From: Aphodoplasma sp045626925
GTDB taxonomy: Bacteria; Bacillota; Clostridia; UBA1381; UMGS1253
Length of the DNA: 37,095 nucleotides
Direction: 5' to 3'
Assembly: GCA_045626925.1 (NCBI GenBank)
Contig: JAZUQZ010000009.1
Location: 1 to 37,095 of the forward strand
Position numbers and translations under genes: made by a program. Shown piece by piece: positions 22,961 to 32,151 of this stretch. The notes under the pieces were generated by a model. That model saw only the letters and a list, made by a program, of their open reading frames with translations, was not told the DNA's origin and did no database searches. Each line of letters opens with the position of its first letter. Position 1 is the stretch's first letter.

Positions 22961-24625
22961 TTATTTATTGTTGTCGTTAGCTCTTATTTCAACTCTTCTG
23001 ATTTTGCCGCTTGTCGTTTTTGGCAATTCATCAACAAACTCGACAATACGAGGATATTTATATGGTGCAGTAGCGTGTTTTACATGGTCTTGCAGCTCGC
23101 GTACAAGTGCGTCACTCGGCTCATAATCCTTTGTCAAAACAACTGTTGCTTTTACAACCTGGCCTCTGTTTGGGTCGGGAGCGGCAGTGATTGCACATTC
23201 AAGTACTGCGGGGTGCTCCATAAGTGCACTTTCGACCTCGAAAGGCCCTATTCTGTAGCCCGAACACTTTATAACATCGTCTGTACGACCAACAAACCAA
23301 TAATAGCCCTTGTTATCGCGCCACGCAATGTCGCCTGTGTGATAAAACTTTCCCCCAAGCTTTTGCTTTGTAGATTCTTCATCATTTAGAAAAGCACACA
23401 CAAGTCCGGTTGGCATATATTTATCGATATCACGAATGACAAGCTCGCCCTCTTCACCGACATCGCATGAGTTCCCGTCTTCATCGATTATGTCTATATT
23501 ATATAGCGGCGATGGCTTGCCCATTGAACCGGGATTTGGTACAAAACCATCAAAATTTGCAAGAAGGACAGTCGATTCACTTTGACCAAAGCCTTCACAC
23601 ATATGCAGTCCGGTAAGCTCGAGCCATTTATTATAAACCTCCGGATTAAGCGGCTCACCTGCTGTGCAACAGTGCGTTATAAACGACAAATCATACTGTG
23701 TCAAATCCTCATGTATTAAAAAACGAAAAATTGTCGGTGGCGCACAGAATGTCGCCGGTTTGTATTTTACGAGCTTTTCGAGCATGTTGTGTGGTACAAA
23801 CTTGTCCGTATCGTATGCAAATATTGCGGCGCCCGCAATCCATTGGCCATAAATCTTGCCCCAGCCAAATTTTGCCCAACCGGAGTCGGAAGCAGTCATA
23901 TGAAGCTTGTTATCGATTACCTTTTGCCAATATTTTGCAGTAACAATGTGCCCGAGCGGATATGTGTGGTTGTGCGCAACCATTTTGGGCCAACCTGATG
24001 TGCCGCTTGTAAAATATGTAAGGAAGATATCCTCGTTGTGCGTCGCATCGTCACCTGTCGGGCGAGCAAATTCTTCACCAAATTTATCAAACTCATCATC
24101 AAACGCAATCCAACCGTCGCGCTTACCTGCAACGACAACCTTGTGTTCGAGTGTGGGTATGTCGTCTTGTGCAAGCTCGACCTGATTTGTAATATAGTCT
24201 TCTCCGACTGCAACAATCGTCTTAACCTGTGCGGCATTTACACGATATTTTATATCCTTTGCAGTAAGCTGTAGCGATGCAGGGATAAGGATTGCGCCTA
24301 TTTTATGGAGCGCAGTAGCTAAAAACCAATATTCATAGCGTTGGCGCAGTAAAAACAAAACCTTGTCACCCTTGTTTATTCCAAGCGATTTAAAAAAGTT
24401 TGCCGCTTTATTACTAAGACGCTTTATATCATCAAATGTAAGTGTCTTTTCGTTATCGTGGTCATCGCACCAAACGAGCGCAACCTTGTTTTTATCATAT
24501 TGCGCCCACGCATCAACAACATCATATCCAAAGTTAAAGTCTTTTGGGATATTAAGCTTATAATTTTCTTTAAAATCTTCATAAGAGTCAAATTCTACTC
24601 TGTCCAAAAATTTATGTAACAGCAT
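22961..24625 (-). CDS. AMP-forming acyl-CoA synthetase (medium-chain type)
   Basis: A 554-aa ligase that activates a carboxylic acid with ATP and CoA. Motifs: YFTSGTSGWPKMVAHNH (P-loop, about 208-224), SDSGWAKFGWGKIYGQWI, CTAGEPLNPE, GFGQSES adenylation motif, YHTGDIAWRDNKGYYWFVGRTDDVIKCSGYRIGPFEVE hinge, and catalytic Lys in KTTSGKIRR near the C-terminus. The SDSGWAKFGWGK pattern is typical of the medium-chain acyl-CoA synthetase (MACS) subfamily rather than acetyl-CoA synthetase. The acid used is not readable. It follows an XRE-cupin regulator by 29 bp, with GAGGTG before its ATG; this pairing recurs in Firmicutes (recalled). Confidence 0.93.
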   Translation of the reverse strand: MLLHKFLDRVEFDSYEDFKENYKLNIPKDFNFGYDVVDAWAQYDKNKVALVWCDDHDNEKTLTFDDIKRLSNKAANFFKSLGINKGDKVLFLLRQRYEYWFLATALHKIGAILIPASLQLTAKDIKYRVNAAQVKTIVAVGEDYITNQVELAQDDIPTLEHKVVVAGKRDGWIAFDDEFDKFGEEFARPTGDDATHNEDIFLTYFTSGTSGWPKMVAHNHTYPLGHIVTAKYWQKVIDNKLHMTASDSGWAKFGWGKIYGQWIAGAAIFAYDTDKFVPHNMLEKLVKYKPATFCAPPTIFRFLIHEDLTQYDLSFITHCCTAGEPLNPEVYNKWLELTGLHMCEGFGQSESTVLLANFDGFVPNPGSMGKPSPLYNIDIIDEDGNSCDVGEEGELVIRDIDKYMPTGLVCAFLNDEESTKQKLGGKFYHTGDIAWRDNKGYYWFVGRTDDVIKCSGYRIGPFEVESALMEHPAVLECAITAAPDPNRGQVVKATVVLTKDYEPSDALVRELQDHVKHATAPYKYPRIVEFVDELPKTTSGKIRRVEIRANDNNK

Positions 24626-24654
24626 TTTTACACCTCGTTATATTTGTGATTGAT

Positions 24655-25206
24655 TTATTGGGATATGACGGTCAAAAACTTTGCCCTTTTGCCACCCAAT
24701 GCAGTTTGTCCGTGAGGAAGAGTGGGGTCAAAGTATATACAATCGCCCTCTTCAAGAACGACTGATTCGTCTCCGAATTGTACAAGAATTGACCCTTCAA
24801 CGACATAGTTAAACTCTTGTCCCTCATGGACGACGAGCTTGTGGTCATTATCATCGGGCTCAACAGTTACCATAAGTGGCTCCATAATTTTATGTTTAAA
24901 TTTATAAGCAAGACTTTCAAATGTATAGCCCGGGTAACGGTCAATGTTTATACCTTTATCTTTTTTTACAATACAATATGTTTTAAGCTTTGGAGATTTT
25001 CCTGTCAGAATTTCGGTAAAATCTACTTTGTATTCGCCGGCAAGTCTGTAAAGCACGCTGATTGGAATATCTGCGCCGCTTTCCTCATAGCTTTTATAAG
25101 TTTCATAATCGACACCCACAAGCTTTGCGACGGCGTGTCTGCTATATCCACATATTTCTCGAAGCTCTTTAATTCTGCTTGCAACCTGCATAATTTCTTC
25201 TGCCAT
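24655..25206 (-). CDS. XRE-family regulator with cupin domain
   Basis: A 183-aa protein: N-terminal HTH (about 5-65: VASRIKELREICGYSRHAVAKLVGVDYETYKSYEESGADIPISVLYRLAGEYKVD) and C-terminal cupin (about 110-180: VVHEGQEFNYVVEGSILVQFG, GDCIYFDPTLPHGQTALGG). The ATG at 25206 (MAEEIMQ) is preferred over 25245 because homologous proteins begin close to the HTH; GAAAGGAA lies upstream of it. It is the first gene of an operon with the acyl-CoA synthetase and probably represses or activates that operon on sensing a small acid or its CoA ester. The 190-bp AT-rich region ahead (25246-25436) holds both divergent promoters. Confidence 0.9.
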   Translation of the reverse strand: MAEEIMQVASRIKELREICGYSRHAVAKLVGVDYETYKSYEESGADIPISVLYRLAGEYKVDFTEILTGKSPKLKTYCIVKKDKGINIDRYPGYTFESLAYKFKHKIMEPLMVTVEPDDNDHKLVVHEGQEFNYVVEGSILVQFGDESVVLEEGDCIYFDPTLPHGQTALGGKRAKFLTVISQ

Positions 25207-25368
25207 AAATCTCACATTCCTTTCATAATCAATTTCAAAATACATCTTTTTAATAATATATTTTACATCAAAAAACTAAAAAAAACAAGTAGTTTAGCAA
25301 TTTTATGTAGCAAAAATCAAAAAAATGGTAAGTTTACATAAAAAATTTAAAAAAATTATGATTTAATG

Positions 25369-25398
25369 TTGTAAAATGCAGATGTTTTGGTATATAAT
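25369..25398 (+). promoter_or_regulatory. Promoter of the comM/yifB gene
   Basis: TTGTAA (25369-25374), 18-bp spacer, TATAAT (25393-25398); ribosome binding site AAAGGAGG at 25422-25429 follows. Confidence 0.6.
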
Positions 25399-25436
25399 CA
25401 TTTTGTTGACGAGAAAACTCAAAGGAGGCAGAGACT

Positions 25437-26969
25437 ATGATTGCAAAAGTGAATAGTTGTGGATTGGTTGGTCTTGATGGTTATATTGTTGAAGTCGAGA
25501 TTGACATTTCTATGGGTATGCCAACATTTGATATAGTTGGACTTCCTGATGCAGCAGTAAAAGAATCGCGCGAGCGTGTTCGTGCCGCAGTAAAGAACAG
25601 TGGTTTTGTTTTTCCGTCGAGACGCATCACAATAAATCTTGCCCCTGCACATATAAAAAAGGAAGGCTCGGTTTATGATTTGCCTATGGCAGTTGCGTTT
25701 TTAATGGCAACAAATCAAATTCAAATTGAAAATGTTGATGATTTTGTTTTTATAGGTGAGCTTTCTCTTGATGGCCAGGTAAGAGCCGTATCCGGTGTAT
25801 TGCCAATGGTCATAGCTGCGCGTGAAAACGGTGCAAAATGTGCGCTGGTGCCTTATGAAAATGCAAGTGAGGCAGCCGTTGTAAAAGGAATCGATATAAT
25901 TGGCGTAAATACGCTTACACAACTTTGTGACCACATAAGTGGCAGGACGCATATTGATGCGCACACGATTGACCTTGATGAGTATTTTAAAAAACAAAAT
26001 GAATGTGGAATTGATTTTTCAGAGGTAAAAGGACAGGAAAATGTAAAGCGCGCACTTGAGATTGCAGCTGCAGGAAATCACAACATTTTAATGATTGGAA
26101 GTCCCGGCAGCGGCAAGTCAATGATAGCACAAAGATTTCCGACTATTTTGCCGGATATGACTTTTGAAGAGGCACTTGAAGTAACAAAAATACATTCAAT
26201 TGCGGGAACTCTTTCATCTGACACGCCGATTATAACAAACCGACCGTTCAGACATCCGCATCATACAATTTCTGCGATAGGGCTTTCGGGCGGAGGACGA
26301 GTGCCAAAGCCGGGCGAGGTAAGCCTTGCGCACAATGGCGTATTGTTTTTGGATGAATTGCCCGAGTTTAATAAGGATGCACTTGAGGTAATGCGCCAAC
26401 CGCTCGAGGATGGGAGCGTTACAATAGCACGAATAAATGCAACGCTGACCTATCCGTGTAATGTTATGTTTGTTGCGTCAATGAACCCTTGCAGATGTGG
26501 TTATTATGGTGATGGAAGCGGAAGGTGCAAATGTACCGAATCGCAAGTGGCACAATATCTTGGCAAGGTGTCGGGACCGCTTTTGGACAGAATAGATTTA
26601 CATATAGAGGTTGCACCTGTTAAATATAAGGATTTGGAAAATGAGTCGCCGACGGAAAGCTCGTCAGAGATTAAAAAGCGTGTTAATGCGGCACGCAAAA
26701 TTCAAAGTGAGAGATATAAAGACTATAATATTTATTCAAACTCTCAACTTACGCCGGCAATGATAAATATTTTTTGCGGTTTGGGCGAGCAGGAGCGGGC
26801 GATAATAAAGGGTGCATTTGACCGTCTTGGATTGAGTGCGCGTGCATATAATCGGATTTTAAAGGTGTCGCGTACGATTGCAGACCTTGATGAAAGTGAA
26901 AATATTTTATCAAAGCATATTGCAGAGGCAATACAATATCGCAGTCTTGACAGGAAATTTTGGTCATAA
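25437..26969 (+). CDS. comM: ComM/YifB-type AAA+ ATPase (Mg-chelatase-like)
   Basis: A 510-aa protein. The N-terminal Lon-protease-like fold (about 20-140) contains VGLPDAAVKESRERVRAAVKNSGF and RITINLAPAHIKKEGSVYDLP. The AAA+ core follows: Walker A GSPGSGKSM at about 220-228, RPFRHPHHTIS, Walker B VLFLDELPEF, MNPCRCGYYGD with a Cys cluster (CRCGYY...CKC), then SGPLLDRIDLHIEV and the C-terminal helical lid. Length matches YifB/ComM (about 506). In Gram-negative bacteria ComM is a branch-migration helicase in natural transformation. The Firmicutes orthologue's role is less clear. Start is set by AAGGAGG 7 nt upstream. Confidence 0.95.
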   Translation: MIAKVNSCGLVGLDGYIVEVEIDISMGMPTFDIVGLPDAAVKESRERVRAAVKNSGFVFPSRRITINLAPAHIKKEGSVYDLPMAVAFLMATNQIQIENVDDFVFIGELSLDGQVRAVSGVLPMVIAARENGAKCALVPYENASEAAVVKGIDIIGVNTLTQLCDHISGRTHIDAHTIDLDEYFKKQNECGIDFSEVKGQENVKRALEIAAAGNHNILMIGSPGSGKSMIAQRFPTILPDMTFEEALEVTKIHSIAGTLSSDTPIITNRPFRHPHHTISAIGLSGGGRVPKPGEVSLAHNGVLFLDELPEFNKDALEVMRQPLEDGSVTIARINATLTYPCNVMFVASMNPCRCGYYGDGSGRCKCTESQVAQYLGKVSGPLLDRIDLHIEVAPVKYKDLENESPTESSSEIKKRVNAARKIQSERYKDYNIYSNSQLTPAMINIFCGLGEQERAIIKGAFDRLGLSARAYNRILKVSRTIADLDESENILSKHIAEAIQYRSLDRKFWS

Positions 26970-27000
26970 TATATTTGAAGCATAAAAAGGAGTTTTTAAA

Positions 27001-27801
27001 ATGAAGCTTGGTGTTATAGGCGCAGGAAATATGGCGTCGGCAATTGTGCGTGGCGTTGTTGCATCAAAAAAGATTAGTACAAATGATATATTTGTGTCCG
27101 ACAAGGATACAAAAAAGCTCAAAGCTTTGGGTGAGTTTGGGATAAATACAACAACTGATAATGCGACGGTTTATAAAAGCAGTGATGTAGTCATATTTGC
27201 AGTAAAGCCAAATATATATCCGATTGTTCTTGACGAGGCGGCACAGTGCGATATGAAAGACAAACTTATAATATCTATTGCACCGGGAATTACAACAAAG
27301 ACAATCGAGGCACATTTTGACTTTGACATAAGCGTTGTGCGCACAATGCCAAATACACCCGCTATGGTGGGCGAGGGTATGAGCGTGTTGTGTGTTGGTG
27401 CAAATGTAAGCGAGAAAGACCTTGATGTAGCAAAAATGATTTTTTCGTGTGTGGGAAAGGTCGCCTGTCTTAATGAAAATATGATGGATTCGGTCGTTGC
27501 CATAAGCGGAAGCAGTCCTGCATATGTGTTTATGCTTATAGAGGCGATGGCGGATGCAGGGGTAAAGAGCGGACTTACACGAGAAATTTCGTACGAGCTT
27601 GCTGCTCAGTCGGTACTTGGGTCGGCAAAGATGGTGCTTGAAACAAAAAAACATCCGGGCGAACTTAAGGATATGGTTTGTTCGCCGGGTGGGACAACGA
27701 TTGATGCAGTGGCAGTGCTTGAAAAAAGGGGTTTTAGAAACGGAATAATAGAGGCGATGGATGCGTGCACAAAAAAGACGCGAGAAATGGGAAAAAAATA
27801 A
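27001..27801 (+). CDS. proC: Pyrroline-5-carboxylate reductase
   Basis: A 266-aa enzyme catalysing the last step of proline synthesis (NAD(P)H reduction of pyrroline-5-carboxylate). The Rossmann motif GVIGAGNMASAI is at 4-15, then VFAVKPNIYPIVL, VRTMPNTPAMVGEGM, AISGSSPAYVFMLIEAMADAG and VCSPGGTTIDAVAVLEKRGFR, all hallmark ProC segments. Length is normal. It starts 31 bp after comM with AAAGGAG at 26987-26993, so the two are probably co-transcribed. Confidence 0.97.
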   Translation: MKLGVIGAGNMASAIVRGVVASKKISTNDIFVSDKDTKKLKALGEFGINTTTDNATVYKSSDVVIFAVKPNIYPIVLDEAAQCDMKDKLIISIAPGITTKTIEAHFDFDISVVRTMPNTPAMVGEGMSVLCVGANVSEKDLDVAKMIFSCVGKVACLNENMMDSVVAISGSSPAYVFMLIEAMADAGVKSGLTREISYELAAQSVLGSAKMVLETKKHPGELKDMVCSPGGTTIDAVAVLEKRGFRNGIIEAMDACTKKTREMGKK

Positions 27802-27864
27802 ATGCCCGCACAAATACGCCGATTTAAAAGTTTTATGTAACCGGAATTTTTATCCCCTTTAATA

Positions 27865-27883
27865 CATACAAATTTATTGTATG
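27865..27883. promoter_or_regulatory. Small palindrome before spoIIM
   Basis: CATACAA-ATTTA-TTGTATG, 7-bp arms, directly upstream of the spoIIM ribosome binding site. The CATACAAA half also resembles a SigE -10 box, expected for spoIIM, but no clear -35 partner was found. Confidence 0.35.
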
Positions 27884-27899
27884 GATTGGAGGGGGTTTT

Positions 27900-28511
27900 T
27901 TGAGAAGGCATACGGCTTTTGCCGGGGTTTTTAGCGGTTATGTAAAAAATAATAAAATAGCATTATTGGTTTGTACGGCAGTTATGATTTTGGGTATATG
28001 CGTCGGAAGTGCATACTGTGTATCGCTTGCAAACAAAGACGCACTTAAAGAAGGTGTCGGCGGCTTTGATGCTTTAAAAAGTACATATAACGGCGGAATG
28101 GTGTTTTTTTCGTCGCTGACAAGTATTATGCAGCTTGCATTTTTCGTATGGCTATGCGGGTGTGCAAAAATCGGGATAGTATTTGCACCGATTATATTAT
28201 CAATAAAAGGCTTTGCGTGCGGGTTTTGCATATCGTCGCTCGTGTCACTATATGGTGCAGATGGGCTTTTGGCGTCGGTGGTGGGGATATTTCCACAAAT
28301 GATTTTCGTTTTTGCACTGTTGGAGGTTCTTTGCATTGCCGCAATAAATCAAGCAATATATTCGGGTGCAATAGTGGACAAGATGGAAAAACGCAGAAGA
28401 TTTGTGGCATATTGCATATTTTGCTCGTTGGTTTTTTCATTATTTGCGCTTTGTTCGTTGTTTGAAGCCTATATCTCACCCCATTTGCTTATATGGGCGC
28501 TCGAACTATAA
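27900..28511 (+). CDS. spoIIM: Stage II sporulation protein M (SpoIIM)
   Basis: A 203-aa membrane protein with about five hydrophobic helices (about 20-42, 75-100, 105-130, 135-160, 170-195), matching SpoIIM, which anchors SpoIID and SpoIIP during engulfment. Recognisable: IVFAPIILSIKGFACGFCISSLV and GIFPQMIFVFALLEVLC. The start is a TTG at 27900, fixed by the strong GGAGGGGG at 27888-27895; the first in-frame ATG comes too late, inside the first helix. No terminator separates it from proC. Confidence 0.9.
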   Translation: MRRHTAFAGVFSGYVKNNKIALLVCTAVMILGICVGSAYCVSLANKDALKEGVGGFDALKSTYNGGMVFFSSLTSIMQLAFFVWLCGCAKIGIVFAPIILSIKGFACGFCISSLVSLYGADGLLASVVGIFPQMIFVFALLEVLCIAAINQAIYSGAIVDKMEKRRRFVAYCIFCSLVFSLFALCSLFEAYISPHLLIWALEL

Positions 28512-28650
28512 CTATTGTCGGTTTATGTATATGTCGGAATAAATTACAAGCAGATATTTTCAAAAAACTATATACAAGAATGAAAATATTTTGTAGAATA
28601 AAATATATAGCAGTATGTGCCGTCACAGGCGGCGGAATGGAGAAGTAAAA

Positions 28651-29535
28651 ATGTTAAACGCATATCAAGAGGATTTCGTAAGGTATCTTGATAAAGAAAA
28701 GCACCTTGCGGAAAACACCTTGTCGTCATACAGACGCGATGTGGAACAATACATATCATATCTTGAAGGCAGACGGATATCGAGCCTTGAAAAAACAAAT
28801 AAAACGGTAGTGCTTACATATCTTTTAACAATACAAAAAGCAGGAAAAGCCGCATCAACTATATCAAGGCATCTTGCGTCGTTGCGCTCGTTTTATGGAT
28901 ATTTAAACCGCACAGGTATGATAAAGTTTGACCCGACGCTTGGGCTTGAAACACCAAAGGTGGAAAAAAAGCTTCCAAAAATTCTTACAACCCAAGAGGT
29001 AGAGAGACTTTTGGAACAACCGAGCCAAAAGGATTTAAAAGGGAAGCGCGACAGGGCAATGCTCGAGCTTTTGTATGCTACGGGCATCCGCGTAAGTGAG
29101 CTTATGCTGCTTGATATTGATGATATAAATATATCAATGGGATTTTTAAAATGTCAAAGCACAAGAAGCAGAATAATACCGCTTGGTTCGCTTGCGATGA
29201 GTGCGTGTGCTGATTATATAGAAAACGCAAGAGGCGTTATGATAAAGGATAGCGGAGAAAAAGCACTTTTTGTAAATTGTAATGGTCATCGCCTTACAAG
29301 ACAGGGCTTTTGGAAGATAATAAAGCAATATAAAACACAGGCAAACATTACGGCAGAGCTTACACCGCACACCCTTCGTCATTCGTTTGCGGCACATCTT
29401 CTTGAAAATGGTGCGGACCTGCGTTCAATCCAGGAGATGCTTGGACACAGTGATATATCATCAACACAGATATATTCACAGCTCTTGAAAAATAAAATTA
29501 AAGAAGTTTATACAAAGGCGCATCCGCGCGCATAG
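28651..29535 (+). CDS. xerD: XerD-like tyrosine recombinase
   Basis: A 294-aa tyrosine recombinase in the position typical of clostridial xerD (after spoIIM). The SAM-like N-domain spans about 5-90 and the catalytic domain about 105-290. Catalytic residues: Arg in TGIRVSELM, His-x-x-Arg in HTLRHSF, His in LGHSD, and nucleophile Tyr in STQIYSQL. Odd point: the beta-hairpin usually reading GKGNKERIVPLG is CQSTRSRIIPLG here, so the catalytic Lys appears to be Gln. ATG 28651 (MLNAYQ) is chosen because GGAGAAG precedes it; an upstream in-frame start adds a poorly conserved basic leader. Chromosome dimer resolution is the expected role. Confidence 0.88.
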   Translation: MLNAYQEDFVRYLDKEKHLAENTLSSYRRDVEQYISYLEGRRISSLEKTNKTVVLTYLLTIQKAGKAASTISRHLASLRSFYGYLNRTGMIKFDPTLGLETPKVEKKLPKILTTQEVERLLEQPSQKDLKGKRDRAMLELLYATGIRVSELMLLDIDDINISMGFLKCQSTRSRIIPLGSLAMSACADYIENARGVMIKDSGEKALFVNCNGHRLTRQGFWKIIKQYKTQANITAELTPHTLRHSFAAHLLENGADLRSIQEMLGHSDISSTQIYSQLLKNKIKEVYTKAHPRA

Positions 29536-29650
29536 ATAATTTTTTGTTTAGGTCATCTATATTGTTGGTAATAATATAGTAGGGGTTTTGGTACAAGGAT
29601 AAACATTATTTTAAATGTAATGTCGCAGAAGCGACAGAAGGGAGTATGGT

Positions 29651-30097
29651 ATGGAGATACTTGATAAAATTTTAAGTAATGTAAAAAAGACAAAAAAGGT
29701 CGTTATACAAAAGTCTAACGATGTTGTTGAAATCACAAAGATGAAGATTGCGATAAACGGCGCTGAAAATGATGCCGATGAGCTTGTAAGAGAAATCGGC
29801 AAGCTTGTTTATGATGCATATAAAAGTGGCGAGGGAAATGCCGAGCTTGTTGAAGAAAAATGCACAAAGCTTGATGATATTTATAGAGATATCGAGGAGA
29901 AGAAAAGCCAGTTTGCAAAGCTTCGTAATTTAAAAAAGTGTGATGAATGTGGCCGTGAGAACAGTGCGGATGCGACTTTTTGTGATAAGTGCGGTGCAAA
30001 GCTGCCGGAGGTTGTAAGCTGTGAGGTTGAAGATATGCCCGGTGGCAGTGATAAAGCCGAGCAGGTTATTGTTGATGTTGACGAGCCTGATGAATAA
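29651..30097 (+). CDS. Helical protein with C-terminal zinc ribbon
   Basis: A 148-aa protein. Residues 1-90 are charged and helical (possible coiled coil around ADELVREIGKLVYDAYKSGEG and DIYRDIEEKKSQFAKL). Residues 97-115 form a double-CxxC zinc ribbon (CDECGRENSADATFCDKCGAKL), and the tail is very acidic (VDVDEPDE). No signal peptide or membrane helix. The family is widespread in Clostridia with no known function. It has GAAGGGAG upstream and a terminator immediately after, so it is monocistronic. Confidence 0.85.
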   Translation: MEILDKILSNVKKTKKVVIQKSNDVVEITKMKIAINGAENDADELVREIGKLVYDAYKSGEGNAELVEEKCTKLDDIYRDIEEKKSQFAKLRNLKKCDECGRENSADATFCDKCGAKLPEVVSCEVEDMPGGSDKAEQVIVDVDEPDE

Positions 30098-30113
30098 TTA
30101 AAACAATATTTTG

Positions 30114-30142
30114 AAAGGTATGGTTATAGCCATACCTTTTTC
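30114..30142 (+). terminator. Terminator after the zinc-ribbon gene
   Basis: Perfect 10-bp stem AAAGGTATGG/CCATACCTTT with TTATAG loop, then TTTC. Confidence 0.88.
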
Positions 30143-30183
30143 TGTGTTAATTTTATAAACCTTAAAAAACCAACAAAAAAGTG

Positions 30184-30212
30184 TTGTGTTTTGATATGAA
30201 ATGTTGTATAAT
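30184..30212 (+). promoter_or_regulatory. Promoter of the glycosyltransferase-ispD-ispF operon
   Basis: TTGTGT (30184-30189), 17-bp spacer, TATAAT (30207-30212). Confidence 0.65.
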
Positions 30213-30261
30213 ATTATAAAATGATATAGGTATGCGCTGGAAAATAAAGGGGGGTAGAACT

Positions 30262-31416
30262 ATGAAAATATTGATACTTTCTGTAAAAACTGGCATGGGC
30301 CATCATCAGACGGGAATGGCACTCAAAAACGAGTTTGAACAAAATGGTGCAGAATGTGTTATGCTTGATGTTTTTGAATATGTAAACCCGATTTTGAGCG
30401 AGACGATTTCGCGCGGATACCTTTTGTCTACAAAGCTTACGCCTAAAATATATGGCAAGTTTTATAGAATGGCAGAGAAAAATCAAAATGTTGACCCGAG
30501 CTTTTTGAAAAATACTATGAACAAAATTCTGTCATCAAAGCTTATGAATTTTATAAACACATACGAGCCTGATGCGGTTATTATAACACATATATTTGCG
30601 GCCCAGATTGTGTCATATTTGCGCACAAAGGGCAAGCTTGACTGTTTGACGGTGGGTGTTGTGACAGATTTTACAATACATCCGTTTTGGGAGCAAACAA
30701 ACCTTGATTATTATGTTACTGCAAGCAGAATGCTTAATCTTCAGCTTGAAAAAAAGGGTATTTCAAAGAAAAAAGCTTTGCCGGTCGGCATACCGATTCA
30801 TCCAAAATTTTCAAATAATATTCCAAAGGATGAGGCACGAAAGATACTTGGAATAAAAGATAAAACAACAATCCTTGTTATGATGGGCTCTATGGGATAT
30901 GGCCATATAATGAAAGACCTTTTAAAGCTTGATGATATGGCAGATGATTTTCAGATAATATGTGTTTGCGGTAATAACAAGCGCTTGCATACGCTTATAT
31001 CAGGGCACGAATGGAAAAAGAAGATGTATCCGTTTGGCTATGTCAACAATGTTGAGCTTATGATGGATGCTTCTGATGTAATAGTAACAAAACCGGGTGG
31101 ACTTACAACATCGGAGTTTCTTGCAAAGGGGCTTCCGGCAATATTGCTTGAGCCGATACCGGGACATGAGGACAGAAATGTTGAGTTTTTATTAAATAAC
31201 GGACTTGCTATAAAAGTGAGTGAAACTTTTCCGATAGATGAGGCAGTATATCAGCTTGTTTTGCATGAATGGCGACTTGAAATGCTTGCGGATGCGGCGC
31301 GTTTTATGGGCAAGCCGAATGCAGCAAAGGATATTTGCAAATTTGTTTTAGAAAATTGCCACAAAAAATATATATTGCCTGAAAATGATGCGGAGGGAGA
31401 AAGCGTCGATGAGTAA
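30262..31416 (+). CDS. MGDG-synthase/UgtP-like glycosyltransferase
   Basis: A 384-aa GT-B glycosyltransferase of the GT28-like group that includes diacylglycerol glucosyltransferase UgtP and plant MGDG synthase. The N-terminal acceptor domain opens ILSVKTGMGHHQTGMALKNEF with the typical G-GH-Q motif; residues about 60-175 hold VITHIFAAQIVSYL and VVTDFTIHPFW. The C-terminal donor domain has VMMGSMGYGHIMKDLL, VCGNNKRLH, FGYVNNVELMMDASDVIVTKPGGLTTSEFLAKGLP and PGHEDRN. It would make glycolipid from diacylglycerol and UDP-sugar. ATG 30262 is set by AAGGGGGG upstream. Its stop overlaps ispD by 8 nt. Confidence 0.9.
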   Translation: MKILILSVKTGMGHHQTGMALKNEFEQNGAECVMLDVFEYVNPILSETISRGYLLSTKLTPKIYGKFYRMAEKNQNVDPSFLKNTMNKILSSKLMNFINTYEPDAVIITHIFAAQIVSYLRTKGKLDCLTVGVVTDFTIHPFWEQTNLDYYVTASRMLNLQLEKKGISKKKALPVGIPIHPKFSNNIPKDEARKILGIKDKTTILVMMGSMGYGHIMKDLLKLDDMADDFQIICVCGNNKRLHTLISGHEWKKKMYPFGYVNNVELMMDASDVIVTKPGGLTTSEFLAKGLPAILLEPIPGHEDRNVEFLLNNGLAIKVSETFPIDEAVYQLVLHEWRLEMLADAARFMGKPNAAKDICKFVLENCHKKYILPENDAEGESVDE

Positions 31417-32128
31417 AAAAAACAACATAGCTTGTTGTGGAGCGGTAATTGTTGCAGGTGGCAGTGGCAGGAGGATGAAGCTTGATAAAAAAAATGCCGA
31501 TGTAAACAAGGTGTTTTTGCAGCTTGGGGATATGCCTGTGCTTGCGCATACGCTTCGTGCATTTGAAAGTTGTGATGTTATTGATAAAATTGTTATAGTT
31601 ACACGCGAGCGCGACATACCTTTGTGTGTTCAGCTTGCAGAAGAGTTTAAAATATCAAAATTACAAAGTGTTGTGTGTGGTGGAGATACTCGCCAAAAAT
31701 CTGTTCAAAACGGTCTTCGTGAGATGGAAGATGTATGTGAGTTTGTTGCGATACACGATGGCGCAAGGTGTCTTATAGAGCCTTGTGATATAGAAAATGT
31801 AGTGTTGGCAGCAAAAGAATATGGCGCGGCGGCGCTTGGCATACCTTGTACAGATACGCTTATAAAAGTAGACGAAAATAGTGATGTGACAGGCTTTATC
31901 AATCGCGAGGGCGCATACAGAGTTCAAACGCCACAGGTGTTTTTAACAAAGGATATAATTTGTGCGCATAAAAAGGTGGCACACGACGGCATAAGTGTCA
32001 CGGACGACTGTTCGGCTGCAATATATGCGGGTGTAAAAATAAAAATGGTTGAGGGCAGTGCGCTTAATATAAAGCTTACAACCCAAGAGGATTTGGAGCT
32101 TATGAGTGCTTTGCTTAAAGAAATATAG
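31409..32128 (+). CDS. ispD: 2-C-methyl-D-erythritol 4-phosphate cytidylyltransferase
   Basis: A 239-aa enzyme of the non-mevalonate isoprenoid pathway, joining CTP and MEP. Motifs: nucleotide-binding VIVAGGSGRRM (14-24), VVCGGDTRQKSVQNGL, FVAIHDGARCLI, INREGAYRVQTPQVF, TDDCSAAIYAG and INIKLTTQEDL-type ending (ALNIKLTTQEDLELM). There is an extended loop between GGSGRRM and NKVFLQL. ATG 31409 follows GGAGGGAG (31392-31399), inside the end of the preceding gene. It is followed by ispF, the usual pair. Confidence 0.97.
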   Translation: MSKKNNIACCGAVIVAGGSGRRMKLDKKNADVNKVFLQLGDMPVLAHTLRAFESCDVIDKIVIVTRERDIPLCVQLAEEFKISKLQSVVCGGDTRQKSVQNGLREMEDVCEFVAIHDGARCLIEPCDIENVVLAAKEYGAAALGIPCTDTLIKVDENSDVTGFINREGAYRVQTPQVFLTKDIICAHKKVAHDGISVTDDCSAAIYAGVKIKMVEGSALNIKLTTQEDLELMSALLKEI

Positions 32129-32151
32129 TTTTTCAAACAAGGAGAAAAGAT

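Noticed and set aside
27064..27813. 249-aa open frame on the minus strand
   Set aside because: Lies wholly opposite proC, is rich in Cys and His from the antisense frame, and has no ribosome binding site or known motif.
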